A DNA stretch of 64,000 nt, taken from positions 62,001 to 126,000 of the forward strand of contig NZ_LRUB01000007.1 in NCBI RefSeq assembly GCF_001550065.1. Reading direction: 5' to 3'. Below, in pieces: positions 60,865 through 64,000 of the stretch (positions within the stretch are counted from its first letter, which is position 1; every line of letters begins with the position of its first letter). The translations under genes and the position numbers were made by a program. The notes beneath the pieces are model-generated. The model searched no databases and was not told the DNA's origin. It saw nothing but the letters and a program-made list of their open reading frames with translations. The stretch is from Kordiimonas lipolytica. Lineage in GTDB: Bacteria; Pseudomonadota; Alphaproteobacteria; Sphingomonadales; Kordiimonadaceae.

Positions 60865-61868
60865 CTAGGCGTCGTGGTGACATAAAATCCTTCTTCTGTA
60901 TTGCTACCGGAAGGGCGGTGCTGCCCGACACGCCAAGCGATTTGGCCGGTTTTGTGGCTTGGGCTCAGGAAAGTCATATTCTGGGGCAGGTGGCCGCAGT
61001 AGTGACTGCGGAAGTGGGCTCAAAGCTGAATGACATACTGGAAAACGCGCGGTTGAGAAGCAGTTATGACAGGCGAATGCTAACCTTTGAAACCAATCGT
61101 GTCAGGCGTGCCCTGATGGGCGCGGACATACAGCCCATTCTTCTCAAGGGAAGCGCTTATGTTGCGGAACATTTGTTGGCCGGGATTGGGCGGCGGGTCA
61201 GCGATATTGATATCCTTGTGCCGGAAGAGCACCTTAAGGAGACGGAAAAGCTGCTGGGGCAGGCGGGCTGGCGCGCTGAGGAAAGCACCGCTGGGGCGTA
61301 TGATCAGCAATATTATCGTCGCTGGATGCATGAACTGCCGCCGCTAAGGCACGAAACCAGGCGGACGCTGATCGATGTGCACCACAGGCTGTTGCCGCGG
61401 ACATCCCGCATCCGTCCTGATCATCTCAAACTGATGGCGGATGCACGGTTGGTTGAAAGCAGCGATCTGATGGTCTTTTCGCCAACCGACCGCTTCATTC
61501 ATTCCGCGATTCATATTTTTGGTGATGGTGCCTTCGAGACGCCTGCGCGAAGCTTTATCGAACTGTTTTATCTCTACAGCGATTTGACGGGCGCTGAGAA
61601 ACGAAGCCTTATGCCGCGGGCAAAGGATGTCGGGGCCGAAACTCCTGTCCGGGAAGCCCTTTGGATGCTTGGCGAGTATTTTGACGTTCAGGCCGAAGGG
61701 GGAAAGGCACCCTGGCTACTGAAATGGTGCATTCGGACAGTTACAGATGGCCAAGGGGGCCTGGTTTATCTGGCGAACGCGCTGCTGTATGTGAGAAGCC
61801 ACTATATGCGAATGCCGCTGCCGCTCCTTGCGGGACACTTGTGGAAAAAGGTTCTCAGGCGCGTTTGA
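60861..61868 (+). CDS. Nucleotidyltransferase-family protein (HPr-rel-A system)
   Basis: 335-residue protein with a NTP_transf_5-type core: LLKGSAYVAEHLL (about 94-106) and the metal pair DID with D115 and D117. A helical C-terminal region follows. ATG 60861 overlaps the kinase stop as ATGA. Third enzyme of the trio PqqD-like/kinase/nucleotidyltransferase. Target of nucleotidyl transfer unknown. Its 3' end overlaps the convergent gph-like gene by 14 bases. Confidence 0.8.
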   Translation: MTRRRGDIKSFFCIATGRAVLPDTPSDLAGFVAWAQESHILGQVAAVVTAEVGSKLNDILENARLRSSYDRRMLTFETNRVRRALMGADIQPILLKGSAYVAEHLLAGIGRRVSDIDILVPEEHLKETEKLLGQAGWRAEESTAGAYDQQYYRRWMHELPPLRHETRRTLIDVHHRLLPRTSRIRPDHLKLMADARLVESSDLMVFSPTDRFIHSAIHIFGDGAFETPARSFIELFYLYSDLTGAEKRSLMPRAKDVGAETPVREALWMLGEYFDVQAEGGKAPWLLKWCIRTVTDGQGGLVYLANALLYVRSHYMRMPLPLLAGHLWKKVLRRV

Positions 61869-62520
61869 TGAGGCCTGGGAGCTCTGTCAGGCTGTCGATA
61901 ATTCGGTCGGGCTGCAGGTCTTTCACCGGTGTTTGAGAATAACCGAAGCTGACGGCAATGGCAGGTACGCCAGCGGCTTTTGCGGCCTCGATATCCGGGC
62001 GGCTGTCACCGACCATTACTATCGGGCCTTCTCCAGGCATCTTGCTGGCCGTCTCCAATATATGCCGTGGGTCCGGCTTTTTGAAATCAAAGCTGTCGCC
62101 GCCGCTAACGGCGCCGAATAGGTCAATTATCCCAAGGTTTTCCAGAATTGGTTCGGTCAATAGTATCGGCTTGTTCGTGCATATGCCCAGGTCAATGCCG
62201 GTGTCGCGAAAATGCTGAAGCATGTCCAGCGCACCGTCAAAAAGGCGGGTATGGGCAGTGATGTTGTTGCTGTAATAGTCCAGGAAGACCGGCCGTAACT
62301 CTTCTGGGGTATATTCGTTGCCGTCGCCCGTGGCTTCAAGCCCCAGCTGAATCAGGCGAAGCGCTCCATAGCCTACCATGTGCCTGACCTGATCAAGCGT
62401 TACCGTGTCCCGCCCAATATGCCGCAGCGTATGGTTGGTGGCAGCGTGCAGGTCTGGGGCGCTATCAATCAGGGTACCGTCGAGGTCGAAAATAATCTTC
62501 CGGGCAGGAAACAGGGACAT
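61855..62520 (-). CDS. gph: Phosphoglycolate phosphatase-like HAD hydrolase
   Basis: HAD-superfamily enzyme, 221 aa. Nucleophile motif DLDGTLIDS (residues 12-20), motif II CTNKP, motif III Lys in KKPDPRH, motif IV GDSRPDIEAA. The cap lies at about 24-90. It matches Gph, which removes 2-phosphoglycolate; other small sugar phosphates are possible. The 273 bases between it and the divergent aro gene hold no gene I can see. Confidence 0.87.
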   Translation of the reverse strand: MSLFPARKIIFDLDGTLIDSAPDLHAATNHTLRHIGRDTVTLDQVRHMVGYGALRLIQLGLEATGDGNEYTPEELRPVFLDYYSNNITAHTRLFDGALDMLQHFRDTGIDLGICTNKPILLTEPILENLGIIDLFGAVSGGDSFDFKKPDPRHILETASKMPGEGPIVMVGDSRPDIEAAKAAGVPAIAVSFGYSQTPVKDLQPDRIIDSLTELPGLIKRA

Positions 62521-62793
62521 TGATCAGCTTTCTCAAAAGTTTCACGCACTGGTCTTGAAAGGCCGTTACAGTGTGTAAAGAAAGACAGCCTGTTGTGAAA
62601 GGCAAGAATTCGTCTGCAGTAAATATCCGCGAATACTGTTACATAAGAAACTGTGGAAATGGCTGAAAAAGGCCGTTAAGGCTTGCTTTCCAAGGATGAG
62701 CCCTATTATATGTGAGGCTTATGAAATTGCCGAAAACGGCATGATATTGAAATAATCCTGCACAAGTTTGTGCTGTGAAGTTGAGGTAAAGTG

Positions 62794-64000
62794 ATGAGTG
62801 AGTGGCGTCCAGACAGCTGGAGAACCCGGCCGATTGTACAGGTCCCGGACTATCCTGACGGAGATGTGCTGAAAAAGGTTGAAGAGGAACTTTCCTCCTA
62901 TCCACCGCTCGTCTTTGCAGGCGAGGCGCGCCATCTTAAGTCCCAGCTTGCCGATGTGGCTGAAGGCAAGGCCTTTTTGCTGCAGGGCGGTGACTGTGCG
63001 GAAAGCTTTGCTGAGTTTCACCCGAACAATATTCGCGATACCTTCCGTGTGCTGCTGCAAATGGCGGTGGTGTTGACCTTTGCGGCGAGCTGCCCGGTGG
63101 TCAAAGTGGGCCGCCTCGCGGGCCAGTTCGCCAAGCCTCGCTCCAGCAACATAGAAGCCAAGGATGGTGTTGAACTGCCAAGCTACCGCGGCGACATTAT
63201 TAACGGCCCAGCGTTTGATGCGGAATCCCGCATTCCTGACCCGAACCGTATGCTGCGGGCTTACAGCCAATCTGCCGCCACGCTCAATCTGTTGCGCGCT
63301 TTTGCGCAGGGCGGCTATGCCAACCTGATGTCAGTACACCGCTGGAATTTGGATTTTGTGTCCCAATCTGCGGCGGGCGACAAATATAAGGAACTGGCAG
63401 ACCGCATCGGCGAAGCGCTCAACTTTATGGAAGCGTGCGGCATCAACCCGAACGATGTGCGCCAGCTCCAGGGTACAGATTTTTACACCAGCCATGAAGC
63501 GCTCCTTTTGGGGTATGAGCAGGCCTTGACCCGCGTGGACAGCACGACAGGCGATTGGTACGATACGTCTGCCCATATGCTTTGGGTGGGGGACCGCACG
63601 CGCCAGCTTGACGGCGCGCATCTTGAGTTCTTAAGCGGCATCGGTAACCCGATCGCGGCCAAGGTTGGACCGACGACGGAAGTGGATGGCCTGCTGAAGC
63701 TTATTGATACTCTGAACCCGAAAAACGAAGCCGGTCGCCTGACGCTGATCACCCGTTTTGGCGCTGACAAGGTTGAGGAACACCTGCCGAAGTTACTGCG
63801 GGCCGTTCAGGCCGAAGGCAAGAAGGTTGTTTGGTCCTGTGATCCGATGCACGGCAATACGAAAACGTCCAATGGTGGTCTCAAGACACGCCCATTTGAC
63901 CGCGTACTCAAGGAAGTCCGCCAGGTATTTGCCTGCCACCGCGCCGAAGGCACCTACGCGGGCGGTATTCACCTTGAGCTGACGGGCCAGAATGTGACGG
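62794..64000 (+). CDS. 3-deoxy-7-phosphoheptulonate (DAHP) synthase, class II (3' end cut by window)
   Basis: First enzyme of the shikimate pathway, plant/mycobacterial type. [21 protein letters not shown] start, [15 protein letters not shown] (metal Cys in GGDC, about 70), [17 protein letters not shown], and HRWNLDFV are all typical. ATG 62794 follows GAGG at 62783. 402 codons are visible; the family is about 450-460 residues, so some 50 are missing beyond the window. Confidence 0.95.
   Translation, partial: MSEWRPDSWRTRPIVQVPDYPDGDVLKKVEEELSSYPPLVFAGEARHLKSQLADVAEGKAFLLQGGDCAESFAEFHPNNIRDTFRVLLQMAVVLTFAASCPVVKVGRLAGQFAKPRSSNIEAKDGVELPSYRGDIINGPAFDAESRIPDPNRMLRAYSQSAATLNLLRAFAQGGYANLMSVHRWNLDFVSQSAAGDKYKELADRIGEALNFMEACGINPNDVRQLQGTDFYTSHEALLLGYEQALTRVDSTTGDWYDTSAHMLWVGDRTRQLDGAHLEFLSGIGNPIAAKVGPTTEVDGLLKLIDTLNPKNEAGRLTLITRFGADKVEEHLPKLLRAVQAEGKKVVWSCDPMHGNTKTSNGGLKTRPFDRVLKEVRQVFACHRAEGTYAGGIHLELTGQNVT

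Noticed and set aside
1..64000. Insertion sequences, prophage, tRNA or rRNA genes
   Set aside because: No transposase, integrase, tRNA-like cloverleaf or rRNA stretch noticed on either strand.

Overview
The window reads as one contiguous chromosomal stretch of an alphaproteobacterium with a polar-type flagellum. The markers are FliX, an FlgN/FlbY-like protein behind flgI-flgJ, an alphaproteobacterial CheZ, a DksA with a single cysteine, and a phoR-pstSCAB-phoU-phoB operon. Gene order and the XrtA exosortase locus would fit a Kordiimonas-like marine lineage, but I cannot fix the genus from sequence alone. I see no rRNA, tRNA, insertion sequence, prophage or CRISPR array.

Layout. (1) 1-5.3 kb: a GH57-like protein, pseB and pseC (pseudaminic acid, the flagellin-modifying sugar), then a convergent short flagellin gene behind a near-perfect sigma-54 promoter. 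(2) 5.5-21.2 kb: flagellar genes. The operon flgI-flgJ-flbY-like-small ORF runs on the minus strand, with fliX and dksA divergent. flgF-flgG-flgA-flgH follows on the minus strand. On the plus strand lie fliL-fliM-DUF6468-motE-cheZ-two MotB-like genes and a 1067-residue TPR protein, largely overlapping or closely spaced. (3) 21.4-23.8 kb: a four-gene bufferin-type cluster (precursor peptide, DUF692/MNIO enzyme, DUF2063 partner, DoxX membrane protein). (4) 24-27.8 kb: Lrp-type regulator translationally coupled to pepN, then an XRE regulator. (5) 27.9-51.0 kb: the XrtA/PEP-CTERM exopolysaccharide and protein-sorting locus. It includes a PEP-CTERM substrate with 21 tandem 12-bp repeats, a strongly divergent CobT-like gene, sugar transferase, PrsT, glycosyltransferases, galE, EpsE/EpsF/tyrosine kinase, beta-barrel, ATPase, deacetylase, FemAB-like protein, exosortase A fused to EpsI, and the amidotransferase. 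A 49-residue membrane protein at 38023-38172 is also encoded there. (6) 51.0-58.6 kb: the phosphate regulon operon phoR-pstS-pstC-pstA-pstB-phoU-phoB (minus strand). (7) 58.8-61.9 kb: a compact, poorly understood HPr-rel-A type cluster: Tat-type Asp/Gly-rich secreted protein, PqqD-like chaperone, HprK-like kinase, nucleotidyltransferase. (8) 61.9-64 kb: gph-like phosphatase and a type II DAHP synthase cut by the window end.

How they work together. Regions 1-2 build, glycosylate and drive the flagellum. Region 5 makes and exports a polysaccharide and sorts PEP-CTERM proteins to the surface. Region 6 senses and imports phosphate. Regions 3 and 7 are peptide-modification systems: region 3 follows a recently described pattern, and region 7 is the best candidate here for undescribed biology.
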